Source of the DNA: Macrothele yani
Lineage: Eukaryota > Arthropoda > Arachnida > Araneae > Macrothelidae
Assembly: GCA_039090855.1 (NCBI GenBank)
Contig: CM077012.1
Location: 143,564,541 to 143,628,540 of the forward strand
Reading direction: 5' to 3'
Length of the DNA stretch: 64,000 bases
Part shown: piece after piece, positions 45,045 through 55,744 of the stretch
Layout: each line of letters begins with the position of its first letter
How positions within the stretch are numbered: the first letter of the stretch is position 1
Position numbers and translations under genes: made by a program
Notes under the pieces: generated by a model
What the model was told of the DNA's origin: nothing
What the model saw: only the letters and a program-made list of their open reading frames with translations
Database searches by the model: none

Positions 45045-45361
45045 AGCGGATTCGCGGAATTCCGCTTTTTTGTCATCATTTAGATCATTCTTAAGATCGA
45101 GGCAAAGCTGACGAGAATGGGGGGGGTCGTTTTCCGTCTGGGGGTGGTATTTCGTGTTTCAAAACTTTCGAAAACGGTAGTTAAACGGAGTAAAATATTT
45201 TGCCGTAATCGTAATCCCCCCCTCGATGTTGCCTTTGTGTCCAATATTCTTGTTAAATATCATTTTATTGCATAAATGTTTGTATTTCAGCTTGAAACTG
45301 TAGGCTACAGTTTGTGAAAACGGAAGTTAGACGCCGCGAAAATTTCCCCGTAATCTTCAGG
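45045..45361 (+). repeat. ~310-bp repeat family C, copy at 45 kb
   Basis: One unit: GCGGATTCGCGGAATTCCGC, AAGATCGAGGCAAAGC, G-run, CTTTCGAAAACGGTAG, CGATGTTGCCTTTGTG, TGTTTGTATTTCAGC. Colinear with 32540-32880. Confidence 0.75.
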
Positions 45362-46750
45362 GTGAACACCCGTTTCCCCTAATCACGTTTATCCCAATGG
45401 TGTTTCCCCGAAATCGCTTTTACCCGAATTCCAATTTCCCCTAATTTCGTTTCCCCTAATCTCGGTTCCCCTAAATCTTGTTTCCCCTAATTTGCATTTG
45501 CCCTAAACACGTTTCCCGAAATCGCTTTTACCCGAATTCCAATTTCCCTAATCTCTGTTCCCCTAAATCTCGTTTCCCCTAATTCGCATTTGCCCTAAAC
45601 ACGTTTACCCCAATGGCGTTTTCCCGAAATCGCTTTTACCCGAATTCCCATTCCCCTAATTTCGTTCCCCTAAATCTCATTTCCCCTAATTCACGTTTGC
45701 CTTAAACACGTTTGTCCGTATCAAAGTTTCCCCTAAAAACGTTTACTGTATCAAGTTTGTTTTAATTCTCCTTTGCCTTGATTCGCGTTTTCCCCAATTC
45801 ATGTTTGTCCTGATTTTCGTTGAGTGAAATAAAACATTTCTTTTATCGCCAAAATTCAGGGAAAAAAAATCGGATTTATCGTGAAATTCAGGAAAAATAT
45901 CGTTGTATGTAATTTTTTTATCGTCAAATTCAGGAAAATATATGTATATTTAATCATCATCATCAACCATTTTCAATCTCCTGCTAGATGAATAAAGATC
46001 TCACCAAGTTTCTTCCACTACGGTATGTTTTGCCCCAGTCTCCACCATCTCACTACCGCATGCTTTCGAATTTCATCCACCCATCTCACTCCCGCATGCT
46101 TTTGAATTTCATCCACCCATCTCACTCCCGCATGCTTTCGAATTTCATCCACTCATTTCCAATATGGTCTTCTTCTGGGTCTTTTCCTGTCTCTTGGAGT
46201 CCAATCTAAAATTTCGGCTGTCCATCGATGGTCCGTTCTTCTGTCAACATGTCCAGCCGATTGCCGTTTCAGGGATTTTACTCTGCTCATGATGTCTTCC
46301 ACTCTTGTCATTTTTCTGATCCACGAGTTGCTCTTCTTATCTCTCCTGGTTACACCAAACATGCACCTCTCAATGCTGCTTTGAGTTGTCTGCAGCCTTT
46401 GTATATCTCTTTTAGTTAAGGTCCATGTCTCTGCACCATACGTAAGCACTGGAAGGATGCATTGATCAAACACTTTTCTTTTAAGACATAATGGCATATT
46501 GCTCTTAAAAATTATACTACTTCTTCCAAAAGCTCTCCAGGCAAGTTTTGTACGCCGATTAATTTCTTCATCAATGTGACCCTCACTTGATATCTGCTGT
46601 CCAAGATAAATGTAGGTATTGGTTACCTCCAGATTTTACCCATCAATCGATAAATTTTCATTTTTTGTAAAAGCATTGTACATCACTTTTGTCTTCTGAA
46701 AGTTCATTTTTAATCTCACTTCTTTACTCTTGTCAGCAAGTTCCTGGGTC
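45362..46750 (-). mobile_element. RTE-type LINE 3' end fused to minisatellite (composite copy 2)
   Basis: The minus strand reads LINE coding, ~110-bp spacer, minisatellite, as in copy 1. The open part of the LINE protein (46497-46153) reads KRKVFDQCILPVLTYGAETW, TLTKRDIQRLQTTQSSIERC, MFGVTRRDKKSNSWIRKMTR, RVKSLKRQSAGHVDRRTDHR, WTAEILDWTPRDRKRPRRRP. This is the region after the RT catalytic core of RTE-like LINEs. Upstream, to 46745, frames are broken. Within the coding end (46060-46150) a 36-bp segment is triplicated. The minisatellite is at 45362-45830 and its far edge GTGAACACCCGTTTCCCCTA matches copy 1. The RT core and endonuclease are absent. Confidence 0.85.
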
Positions 46751-47519
46751 TGACCCAGGGTATATATATATACCCAAAAGCAGAGTTAAGGACAAAATTT
46801 AAAACCGAATTTTAAAACAAATTTTTTTAACACACATTCTGAAGAATCATGACGCACAACGCAGCAGTGATGAATATTCAGAAATTAAGTTTGTATATAT
46901 ATAACATTGAACATGACGGGCGTCTCTTGAACTATTCTAACCAAAAAATATCTTCTATTGGTACATATTCAAATAAATTGTATAAAACTGAAAGTAGAAT
47001 TCGAAATAATTGGTTTTCGTATTAAATGAAATTATAAATGAAATTATTTTTCCTATAAATTAAAAACTAAAGCTTTAAGAAAGCACACAAACAAATGTAG
47101 TTTCAGGTAAAATTAACTTTTGTAGCTTTTGTTTTTCTTTTTGTTACAAACTTTATAACAATGTCCAAATTGTCTAAGTCTGTAGCAATTTTGTTTTAAT
47201 TACTAACGAAAAAAAAGTTGCTGTTTCACATTTAATCAGAAGTAACTTTTCATATTTCTAAGTTTGGAAAACGATCTATCGGCATAATCCACTGCTACAG
47301 ACAGTAAAAATTTGAAAAGAGGATTTTGTGCACCTTATTGCCGCTATCAATTCTCAGGAACGAAAAAGGGGGCATTGTAATTTTTTTTTAAATTACAAAA
47401 ATTTCTCTTTATCCTTTTTGGATTTCAAGTTCAACAGAAAGAAAAGGAAAGATGTTTATTTTCAGGCAGTGTAAAAATCCATAAAATACAAAACAAATTT
47501 CGTTTAACTTAACATTGTA
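46751..47519. other. AT-rich non-coding
   Basis: Begins with a short palindromic TA run (46760-46776). No genes or elements recognised. Confidence 0.5.
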
Positions 47520-47740
47520 CGAGTGCCCCCCCCCCCCCCCGGACAGTTTTCTTGAAGCAGCACATGCCCTTATATAATTTGTTGACTTGTAGGCTGTAAA
47601 TGCTGAAAATCTCCCGATCAGACCAGAAATTCTTTATATTTTATACTTTTGGTGTCCCCCCCTTGAAAGGTTTCGTGAGGCAGCACATGCCCTCAGATAA
47701 TTAATTGAAGACTTGCACTTTGTAAATCCTGAAATCTTTT
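47520..47740 (+). repeat. Satellite B array 3 (two units)
   Basis: A long C-run, then CGGACAGTTTTCTTGAAGCA, GCACATGCCCTTATATAATT, GTAAATGCTGAAAATCTCCC, GATCAGACCAGAAATTCTTT. A second, degraded unit starts at about 47655. Confidence 0.85.
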
Positions 47741-48289
47741 GTTCAGTTGTAGATCATAAACATTTTTTTTAAAGAATCACATTAATAATCGCAATTAAAG
47801 AAAGATGAAATTACGGAAACTTTATGTGATTCAGATAACCAACTTCCAAGAACGTGGCCACGAAGCGGTCGAAAACGTAATTTTTATACAGCCTGTTAAA
47901 ATTTTTGTGGCCAGTTCTCCTACACCCAATCAGTGATGGTGCTAACTGAGAAAACATTCAAACAGGACAAACTGACGTCTACTGTTAAGGGGGAACTCAA
48001 TTAGCAAAAGGCATTTCCACGGCTCATGCTTAGAGTCTCGTACGGTGGGGAGAAGGAAGGGGTCTAGTACGCTAAGAACTCTTAAAAAGTGGGCCTTCTA
48101 CGTTCACAATTCTAGCGAATGCTTTTCAATAGTATCTCTTGCTTTAATAAAAGTTTAATGCGATGTAGTACTTTATCTGTGAGGAAGGGTTGCGGAGTGG
48201 GGGGGGGTCGTGACAGATACAATAGCTGCGTTAAGGACTAACCGTATAATGGTCCTCACCATGTGCACTTCTTTACACTTTTGTTGGCA
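47741..48289. other. Non-coding
   Basis: No gene recognised; contains a G-run at about 48198-48206. Confidence 0.45.
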
Positions 48290-48428
48290 TGGTTATAGAC
48301 ATCATCAAGAAGAAAGGAAAGAATAATTCTCTTGAGATATCAAGACCCACCATTTTATTTCGGTTAATAAAAACCAAACGTGAGTTAGGGCAAACGCGAA
48401 ATAAGGAAAACGCGAATTAGGAAATATA
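48290..48428 (-). repeat. CCCTAAT minisatellite element, truncated copy 4
   Basis: The complement carries the right edge (TAACCGAAATAAAATGGTGG) plus the same 3' extension as copy 3 (GTCTTGATATCTCAAGAG, TTGATGATGTC). Only about three minisatellite units remain (to 48428), and the left edge is missing. Confidence 0.8.
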
Positions 48429-48770
48429 ATTATACTTTCAGAACTCGGAAGGTCTGATTCGCGATTTTCATGGCGAAGTAAACTTCCAACTTATAAACGC
48501 AGTGCTTCTTCATTGTTTTTCGCGCGTATGTCCTGTCACGTTGAAGGAGCGCACAGTGTGGGATGATGGGAAATTTCTCACGACCTAGGGTGTTGATATT
48601 ACAACATAAAAAAAACAACAAAAAAACGGCGCTTCTGTGGTGATGTCGTCATTGTTCATAGTGGAGGCTCCGGTGATAAGTGGTTTTGGTTTCGTTTGAT
48701 CATCGACCGTTTTATTAGTAACGAATTATCAGAACTACCGTACTTTTAATTTTCTTTGTATGTGTTGTCT

Positions 48771-48850
48771 GCAGAGATGCAGTTTACTACGGATTTTCCG
48801 TAGTTTCTACGGTTAACCACATACTACGGACTATGCATTTAATTAATTTT
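48771..48850. repeat. TCCGTAG repeat family D, copy 3
   Basis: GTTTACTACGGATTTTCCGT, AGTTTCTACGG and ATACTACGGAC; the same palindromic units as at 44911. Confidence 0.55.
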
Positions 48851-49314
48851 TGTACGGAGAATTTAGAATAATACCATTTCTTTTCATTGCCGATTGCTGC
48901 AAACGGCTGCAATCAAAGCTTTGAGGCTGGCTTCAGAGCAGAGTGTATATTCTTTGCCCAGAGCAAAAGAAAATCTCTTTTTCTCTGTCTTTGGGAACCA
49001 GCCAAAGAAAACGTCCCACCACAGCAGCTACATACATTTGCTGTCTTATCGTATTCGAACTTAAATATTGTAATTAATTAATATTGATTCTTCCTAGATT
49101 ATATTTTATTTGGCATTTTAGAAGTGTTGTGTATTCCTTGTATTTTTATGTCTGAACCTTTAGAAAATGTGTTTTATATTTACACCTTAATTGCGCAATT
49201 GTTCTGAACAGCCTTACCTTGCTTTCAATGTATACATATATTTCAAATGTTATTGTAATGGTTTTTCTGACGCCCTGAAGCGATGCTCGCTGAGAAACAC
49301 CTGCCTGTGTTTTT

Positions 49315-49642
49315 CCCACTTCTACCTGATCAGATCTGATCATATGTAGGGGATTTTAGGAAGGGAGTGTCTGACCCCAGATCTTAAACAACCCTTAGAA
49401 ATAGAAAGCTAGGAGATTTGGGCTAGAGTGCACGATAGAAAAGTGATACGGAAGCGAGGTAGAAAGGGGAGAAAGACTCCCTTATTTATTACCGGGGCTC
49501 GACGGCTTGATGTGCCCATCCGATGCACGGCGGATATTTAGTGGTTCGAGCGTTCGTACTTGCCTGGGAACGAACCCGAGGTCTTCTCCGTGGCAGTCAC
49601 GAACGTTGACCACTAGGCCATCTGCGACCCCCACTTCTACCT
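49315..49642 (-). mobile_element. tRNA-derived SINE, second family, 13-bp target duplication
   Basis: The complement begins with a tRNA-like head: GGGGTCGCAGATGGCCTAGT, A-box region GATGGCCTAGTGGTCAACG and B-box GGGTTCGTTCCC. The unrelated body includes GCCGTGCATCGGATGGGCAC and CCGTCGAGCCCCGG. It is flanked by a perfect 13-bp duplication CCCACTTCTACCT at 49315-49327 and 49630-49642, giving an element of about 302 bp. It shares no body sequence with family 1. The tail (near 49328) is not A-rich. Confidence 0.85.
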
Positions 49643-50324
49643 CCTGACTGTTTCTGACATATTGTCACGCTCCTCGCCCTTGGCAGTGAGCTTTTTGTCT
49701 GTTAGACAGATTTGCGAAGCACACTTTTTTTGTCTGTAGACGCGCTATCTCTGCAACTAATAGTCCAATTTGAAAAATTCTTTTTGCATTAGAAAGCTTG
49801 AAATGTGCGAATGATGAACCTTTATTTTGATTTTTTAAGATGCACAATTTTTCCGCTAGAGGGCGTAAATGCAGATATGGAATTCAAAATACATTTTATT
49901 CCATACATTTGCTTCTAAATATCTAATTCAAAAAATTATTTTGCCTTTCGATTCTACTCGTGGCGAAGATTATTTTAGGTATACATGTTACTCATAGATC
50001 CTCCAGTAGGGGGTGTAAAAGTAAATTGCGTGTCCCCCAATATATCTGCTTTTAAAACTCTGATTTGAAAAGTATTTCTACAGCGGATATAGCTCCGCAC
50101 GGGAAATCCTTCGCACATAATTTCTAATTTTTGGTATAAAACGGTTTGGCCACCAGGGGCGTGTTAATTTCTGCTTCTGATGTATTTGCAACAAAATCTG
50201 AGCTTCTAAAATCTCGATTGAAAAATTCTTTTGTGGACCGATACTACTCGCGTCAACAAACCAATTCGAAATATTTCTTTTTAAAAAGAATGCATGGTTT
50301 CTCCACCAGGTGGTGTAGATGTTA

Positions 50325-51621
50325 CAAGGTGTGTCAGGAAAGTAATGACTCATTCAATAACAGAAGTTTAATTAAAGTTATTCCTACATAACGTTAAAAT
50401 TACTCGAAATAACATCCTTGAACATCAATACACGGTTGCCAGCGGTTCTGCCTAGTCGCGTAGCTTGCCTGAAAGTCGGGAACAGTGATCACTTTGAAAG
50501 CATTCGTCGTGGCAGTTAGCACGTTTGTAACAGTCCCAAAATGGTGTCTTTTCAGGCTGGATTTGAGCCGGGGGAATAAAAGAATCAGTCGGACCAAAGT
50601 CCGGGCTGTAGGGAGGTTATTTATGGCAGCGTTGCCAAGTTGTGTTTCGCCAGAAACTCTCCCAGCGACGCATGGCTCAGCGCATTATCGTGGTGAACAG
50701 CCAAAGTGTTGGTGATCTCCGGGCGCGCGTGCGCAACTCTGTTCTTCAGCCGTTGGAGCACTTCCACGTAAAATGCAGGGTTGACCGTTTGTCCGGGTGG
50801 TACGAACTCCTTATGGACAACACCTTTACAGTCAAAGAAGACAATGAGCATTGATTTCATCTTCGATTTGCACAATCGAGCCTACTTTGGTCGAGGAAAC
50901 TCGGGAGTGTGCCACTCTGTGCTGTCTTTTCGTATCCGGAACGTACTCAAAGACTCACGTTTCATCACCTGTTATCACTTTCTCCAAAAAACCAGGTTCA
51001 CTCACACGATCCACAAGCTCACGAGAAATCGACCCACGGTTGTTTCGCAGTTCATCTGTCAAAGCCCTTAAGAACCAATGTGGCGCAAACTTTCCGCATC
51101 TGTAATTCTTTCGTGATGATTTCATGCACAATGGATTTCGCGAATCCCACGTGCTCTGCTACCAATCTAACACTCAGACGTCGGTCAGAGTCCAAAACCG
51201 CGTTCACCTTTTCCACATTGTCCGAAGTGTGAGACGTTGAAGGGCGCAGCTCATCCTCTATGCTCTCTCTTTCCTCTGTGAACGTTTTGTGCCACCGAAA
51301 CACTTGTGCTTTCGATAAAGCATCCTTCCCGTACGCTTTCTGTATCATAGCAAGCGTTCTCGGTCGTGAATTTTTCAAGTTTAACGCAAAATTTTACCGC
51401 ATATCGCTGTTCGACACTTCTGCATTTTGACAGTTACGTGACGCTAACACAGCTGTCCACTTCGCAAGCGATCCTCACTCTGTAAAAGCTCGGAGCCAGC
51501 TGACGAGACATCGATCATTTACCTAACATATCCCGCCACCTGTCACGCCCGGAGACTCCGCCCTCCGGCCCTTCTGATTGGCCCAGGAAAAGTGGTCTCA
51601 TTACTTTCCAGACAAACCTTG
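50325..51621 (-). mobile_element. Mariner transposon with intact ends and TA duplication
   Basis: Length 1,297 bp. The inverted ends CAAGGTGTGTCAGGAAAGTA (left) and, as complement, CAAGGTTTGTCTGGAAAGTA (right) are flanked by TA at 50323-50324 and 51622-51623. Removing it restores GTAGATGTATCTTATTTTTG, exactly the monomer sequence of other satellite copies, so both ends are certain. Confidence 0.95.
50400..51400 (-). pseudogene. Mariner (DD34D) transposase pseudogene
   Basis: N-terminal helix-turn-helix region: TLAMIQKAYGKDALSKAQVF, RWHKTFTEERESIEDELRPS, then DRRLSVRLVAEHV and MRKVCATLVLK (51378-51052). The first Asp is in VITGDET (about 50967), followed by a TGA where Trp is usual. Then KSMLIVFFDCKGVVHKEFVP, PGQTVNPAFYVEVLQRLKNR and VHHDNALSHA (second Asp, about 50665). 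The third Asp is in PPYSPDFGPTDSF (about 50585), then RLKSSLKRHHFGTV and NRWQPCIDVQGCYFE to about 50400. All three catalytic Asp remain visible, but stops and frameshifts break the frame. The family is mariner with good confidence. Confidence 0.9.
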
Positions 51622-53310
51622 TATATCTTATTTTTTGTCTATCTCTTCTTCTAACGGTCCAATTTAAAAAATTCTTCGTACAATAGTTTCCGGTGCAACA
51701 TGTTTTTCATATGATTGCAGAATTTTCAAGTAATTCTTTGACTTTCTGCTAGGGGGAGTAAAGGCAAATTGCGCTTTCCCGATATCTCTGCTTCTAAAAC
51801 TCTAATTTGAAAAATTCTTCATGCACCAGATACAACTCCTGATGGGAAATGTTTTGATTGCAATTTCTAATTATTTTTTTTTATAAAATATGGTTTTGCC
51901 ACCACGGGGCTTAATTGTTAATTTCGGCTTCGTAGGTATTTCCATCAAAATCTGAGCTTCTAAAATCTAGATTGAGAAAATTCTTTCGTGGAACGATAAC
52001 GCTCATGTCGATAACCATTTGAGAATTTTTTTCTTCTTAAAAAAATGCGTGGTTTCTCCACTAGAGGGCATAGACGTCTATCTTATTTTTGTCAATTTCC
52101 CTTGCCTGTAAAGGTCGGATTTCAGAAATTCCTTCTTTGTTAGACAGTGTTTCCGGTGTAAAATGTTTCTCATATAATTTCAAAATTTTCAAGACATAGA
52201 CCTTCCGCTAGGGGGCATTAAAGTAAATTGCATTTTCCCCGATATCTCTGCTTCTAAAATTCCGATTAGAAAATTTCTTTCTGCCCCGGATACAGCTGTG
52301 ATAAGAAATAGTTTGCCTATAATTTCTAATATCTGATAAAGAATGGTTTAGCCACCAGGGGCGTAAGTGTTTATTTCTGTGTCTGATGTATTTGTAGCAA
52401 AATCTGAGCTGAAAACTTGATTTTAAAAAATTCTTTCGTTGACCGATACCGCTCACATCGAAAGACATTTTGAGAATACTTTCTTCTTAAAATAATGCAT
52501 GGTTTTCCCCGCCAGGGTGCGTAAAGGCATACTTTATTTTTTGTCAATATCTCTGCTTCTAAGAATCCGATTAGGAAAAATTCTTTTTTTTTTTTTTTTG
52601 TTGGAGAGCGTTTCCGTGGGGAAATGTTTCTCATATAATTTGAAATTTTTCGTAGCTCACAAGTCTGCCACCAGAGGGAGTAAGTTCACATTTTCGTTTA
52701 TAGCAATATCTGTGGGACCAAAAACCCAATTTCAAAACTTCTTCGGTCAGATACTATTAACTATGCAAAATGTGTGCATATTTTCTTTCCAAAATAATGC
52801 ACGATTTTGCCGCTAGGGGCACATGCACTTATTCTGTTTTTCTCACTATCACTGTTTTTACATGTGCGATTTAAAAAATTCTTTCAACGCCAAATGCCAT
52901 TATTCTGTTTTTCTCACTATCCCTGTTTTTACATGTGCGATTTAAAAAATTCTTTCAACGCCAGATGCCATTTACCTTGTGGAACACTCAAGGCTAGTAT
53001 ATGAGGAATTTTGTAGTTCACAGTTCTGTCGGTAGGTCGTGTTTGCATACTTCAGTTTGCAGCTGTATCGACACTTCTGAAAACACTATTGAGAAATTTC
53101 TTCTTCACTGTATGCCATTCGCTACAACAGAGATGTGGAACTGTATGCCATTCCCTACAACAGAGATGTGGAGCATTAACCTCTTTAAGTAATGCAAAGA
53201 TTTCTAACTAACTGCGTGAAGGTCAAACGCTTTTACCATGAAGAATAAATTTCGCCAATATTAACTTTTCCGCTATGCAAAATTCTTCCGTTAGCAGCGG
53301 TACTCTTATA

Positions 53311-54859
53311 CACTGGTGTGCAAAACTTAAAGATGAAGAGGAGAAATTAGCATAACAGCTGAACGAGCGGGCAGAACGGACCAAAAGGCCACTCGGGAGA
53401 TACACTAGGGTCCGGTACGGTAGGGCATGCGCACATATGCAGCATGACGTGGAAGTGGGGGTTGTTGAAGGGTATAAAGCACATGGGCGGTGTTCGCTCA
53501 GTAATTCGGTGAATATTGCACAGTGTACATCGGTTTGAACGATGTCTAGTTGCTGCCACCGCATGATGTGGCCAACAGGCAATTCAGTAGACAACATTTG
53601 GATGACTTTACCAAAGGTCGTGTCATTGGGAAGTTGGAAGAAGGTCGAAGTGTGACTAGTGTGGCCGAGGAGTTCAGGATCGCTCACAGCATCGTTTCAC
53701 GAGCTTGGAGAGCATTTCAAACGACTGGAACAGCTGTCCAAGAGTTTAGCAGTGGTTGTCCACGAGCAACCACGGTGGCGGGCGACCAGTATATTGTCCT
53801 ACAGGGGAGAAGAGACAGACGGCAGACAGTGGGAGAAATCACAAGGCACATGCAGCAGACAACTGGACGTCCGTTATCGCGTTTTACCGTGGCCAGGAGG
53901 CTGCACAAAGGTGGTTTATTTACACGACGACCAGTACGGTGTGTGCCATTAACGCCTGCTCGTCATAGACGACTGTTTCTGTGGTGCCAGGAACACAAGA
54001 ACTGGACACATCAGCAATGGAGTCAAGTTCTCTTTACGGATGAGAGCTGATTTAGTCTGACGAGCGATTCTGGACATATACACATCTGGAGAAAGCAGGG
54101 AACACGCAATCACACCTCCAACATCATCGAAAGGGACCGGTTTGGAGGTGGCGGAGTTCTCCTTTGGGGTGGTATCGTGCTTGGTAGCCGTACTGACCTC
54201 CACATCTTCCAAGGAGGTTGAGTCACTGGTGTCTGCTATTGTACCGAGGTTCTCCTGCCTCACGTGTGTCTGTTTAGAGGTGCTGTGGGTCCTGAGTTCC
54301 TCTTCATGGACAACAACGCAACACCTCATCGTACAGTGGTTGTCGCAGAGCTGTTGGAGAGTGAAGATATTCAACACATGGATTGGCCCGCAAGGTCCCC
54401 GGACCTAAATCCAATTGAACACTTGTGGGACCTTCCCGGGAGACGCTGGGCAGTACGTCAACAGCCGCCAGCAAGGATTCCGCAGCTGCGATTGGCGCTA
54501 CAAGAGGAATGGGCCGCGATGCCTCAACAGCTCCTTGACAACCTCGTCCTCAGCATGGGCAGACGTTTTAAATCCTGCAACGCAGTCAGGGGTGATCATA
54601 TCCCCTACTAGAGACTGGATTTTTCTTGGCAGCCTCCTGTCACATCGACGTTTCTGTCTTCTGTCCAGTTGTGCTCGAAGCTACATTTTCAATAAAGTGC
54701 CTTTGTATGCTTTGGATACCGTGTTTGGACGGTTTTGCTCACTTGTCCCATATTCTTACATCTTGGGGATCTTATGGTATGATTTGAGTCGACATGGAGC
54801 ACTTCTGCGCGACGTTACATTCGAAAAACCGTCTCTTCCTTATTTTCTGCACGCCAGTG
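53311..54859 (+). mobile_element. Tc1-like transposon, full length, TA duplication
   Basis: Length 1,549 bp. Ends CACTGGTGTGCAAAACTTAA (left) and, as complement, CACTGGCGTGCAGAAAATAA (right), flanked by TA at 53309-53310 and 54860-54861. It lies within the degraded last monomers of the satellite element. Confidence 0.93.
53550..54611 (+). pseudogene. Tc1-like transposase, one frame with two nonsense codons
   Basis: A single reading frame spans 53550-54611 (354 codons, the usual length), broken only by TGA at 54048-54050, directly after the first catalytic motif LFTDES (Arg is expected), and TGA at 54219-54221. The DNA-binding part is RQFSRQHLDDFTKGRVIGKL, EEGRSVTSVAEEFRI, SIVSRAWRAFQTTG, then SRFTVARRLHKGGL. 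The catalytic part is VLFTDES, FLFMDNNATPHRT (second Asp) and SPDLNPIEHLWD (third acid, Glu). The C-terminus is AVRGDHIPY. No frameshift is needed, so it is the least decayed transposase here. It died by C-to-T-type and similar point changes. Confidence 0.93.
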
Positions 54860-55744
54860 TATAATGTTTCCTTTTTTATATTTCTTCTTTTAACTGTTCG
54901 ATTTGAAAATCTCTGTCTCTGGTACCTTCCTTGTAGTATGAGAAACTTTTTGTTCACCATTTGTTAATTTTTGTAACATGCTTTTTTTAGCCACTAGTGG
55001 AACTAAGTAGATATTTCTATTTCTGGATGTTTTATCGATTGTTGCAACCAGTTGATTGGTTTCCAAATTGGTTCCATTGATTTTGGAAAGTTTTGGTAAA
55101 TTTAATTCGCGTCAGAATGGATTCAAAAGAAGTGCTTATTGAATCTGAAAATTCAGTGTCATCTTGTCAGATTCACAGGAACTTGCTTTGTTTCTTAATA
55201 GCTTGTTTTAAAGATTGTTTTCCCCAGATCATTTTTTGTTGGGAATCTTTTAATTTTAGTTTTCTTTGGTTTTTTTTATTTGACGATTTTAATTTCATTA
55301 CTCACTTGCACATTAAGTTGTAACATTTTATTTCCCCGCATCTTAGGAGAAAACTTACATTGTGCTAATCAAACGTTGCATGGATTTTTATTTTAATTTA
55401 TTTTATTTGCATTACCTTTTTTTTTTTTTTTTTTTTTTTCCAGAATTGATTTATTTATGCAATTTAAAATAACTTTTGGAGAAGCAAGAGAATATGTCTT
55501 TATGAAGAAGTTAAATGACAGTAGGATTTGATTTTACAACAAGGGGGTCTGTAGCTGAGTTTTTATGCAGATTTGGGTGAATCTGACGGTATATGTAGTA
55601 TTAAAAGAAATGGAGCCTGTTAGCATACACCTGATTCTGGCTGAGCAATGCATTAAAGTCTGAAACCCACAGCTGGGAACTTTCGTCACTTTACAGTCTG
55701 CTGTCCTGGAATCATTGGCCGAAATACCACCAGAACATTTTAAA

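Larger units (their letters stand above)
49735..55165 (+). repeat. Modular ~150-bp satellite element, longest copy, with two DNA-transposon insertions
   Basis: The entry module is at 49735-49870 and the exit module at 55070-55165, both matching the short copy at 6771. The monomers between are interrupted by a mariner (50325-51621) and a Tc1-like element (53311-54859); without them the element is about 2.6 kb. GC cores: 49851 CCGCTAGAGGGCG, 50005 CAGTAGGGGGTG, 50150 CCACCAGGGGCG, 50304 CCACCAGGTGG, 51749 CTGCTAGGGGGAG, 51899, 52059 CCACTAGAGGGC, 52207 CCGCTAGGGGGC, 52352 CCACCAGGGGCG, 52509 CCGCCAGGGTGCG, 52669 CCACCAGAGGGAG and 52811 CCGCTAGGGGC. Spacing is mostly 144-163 bp. Monomers cycle in three types, then special terminal types, the same order as at 22.9-23.4 kb. 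No ORF. Confidence 0.88.

Noticed and set aside
49492..49629. Functional tRNA gene
   Set aside because: It has A and B boxes, but no complete cloverleaf was made out and it is flanked by a SINE-type target duplication.
55093..55323. 76-codon ORF after the satellite
   Set aside because: It starts within the exit module of the satellite element and shows only hydrophobic low-complexity sequence.
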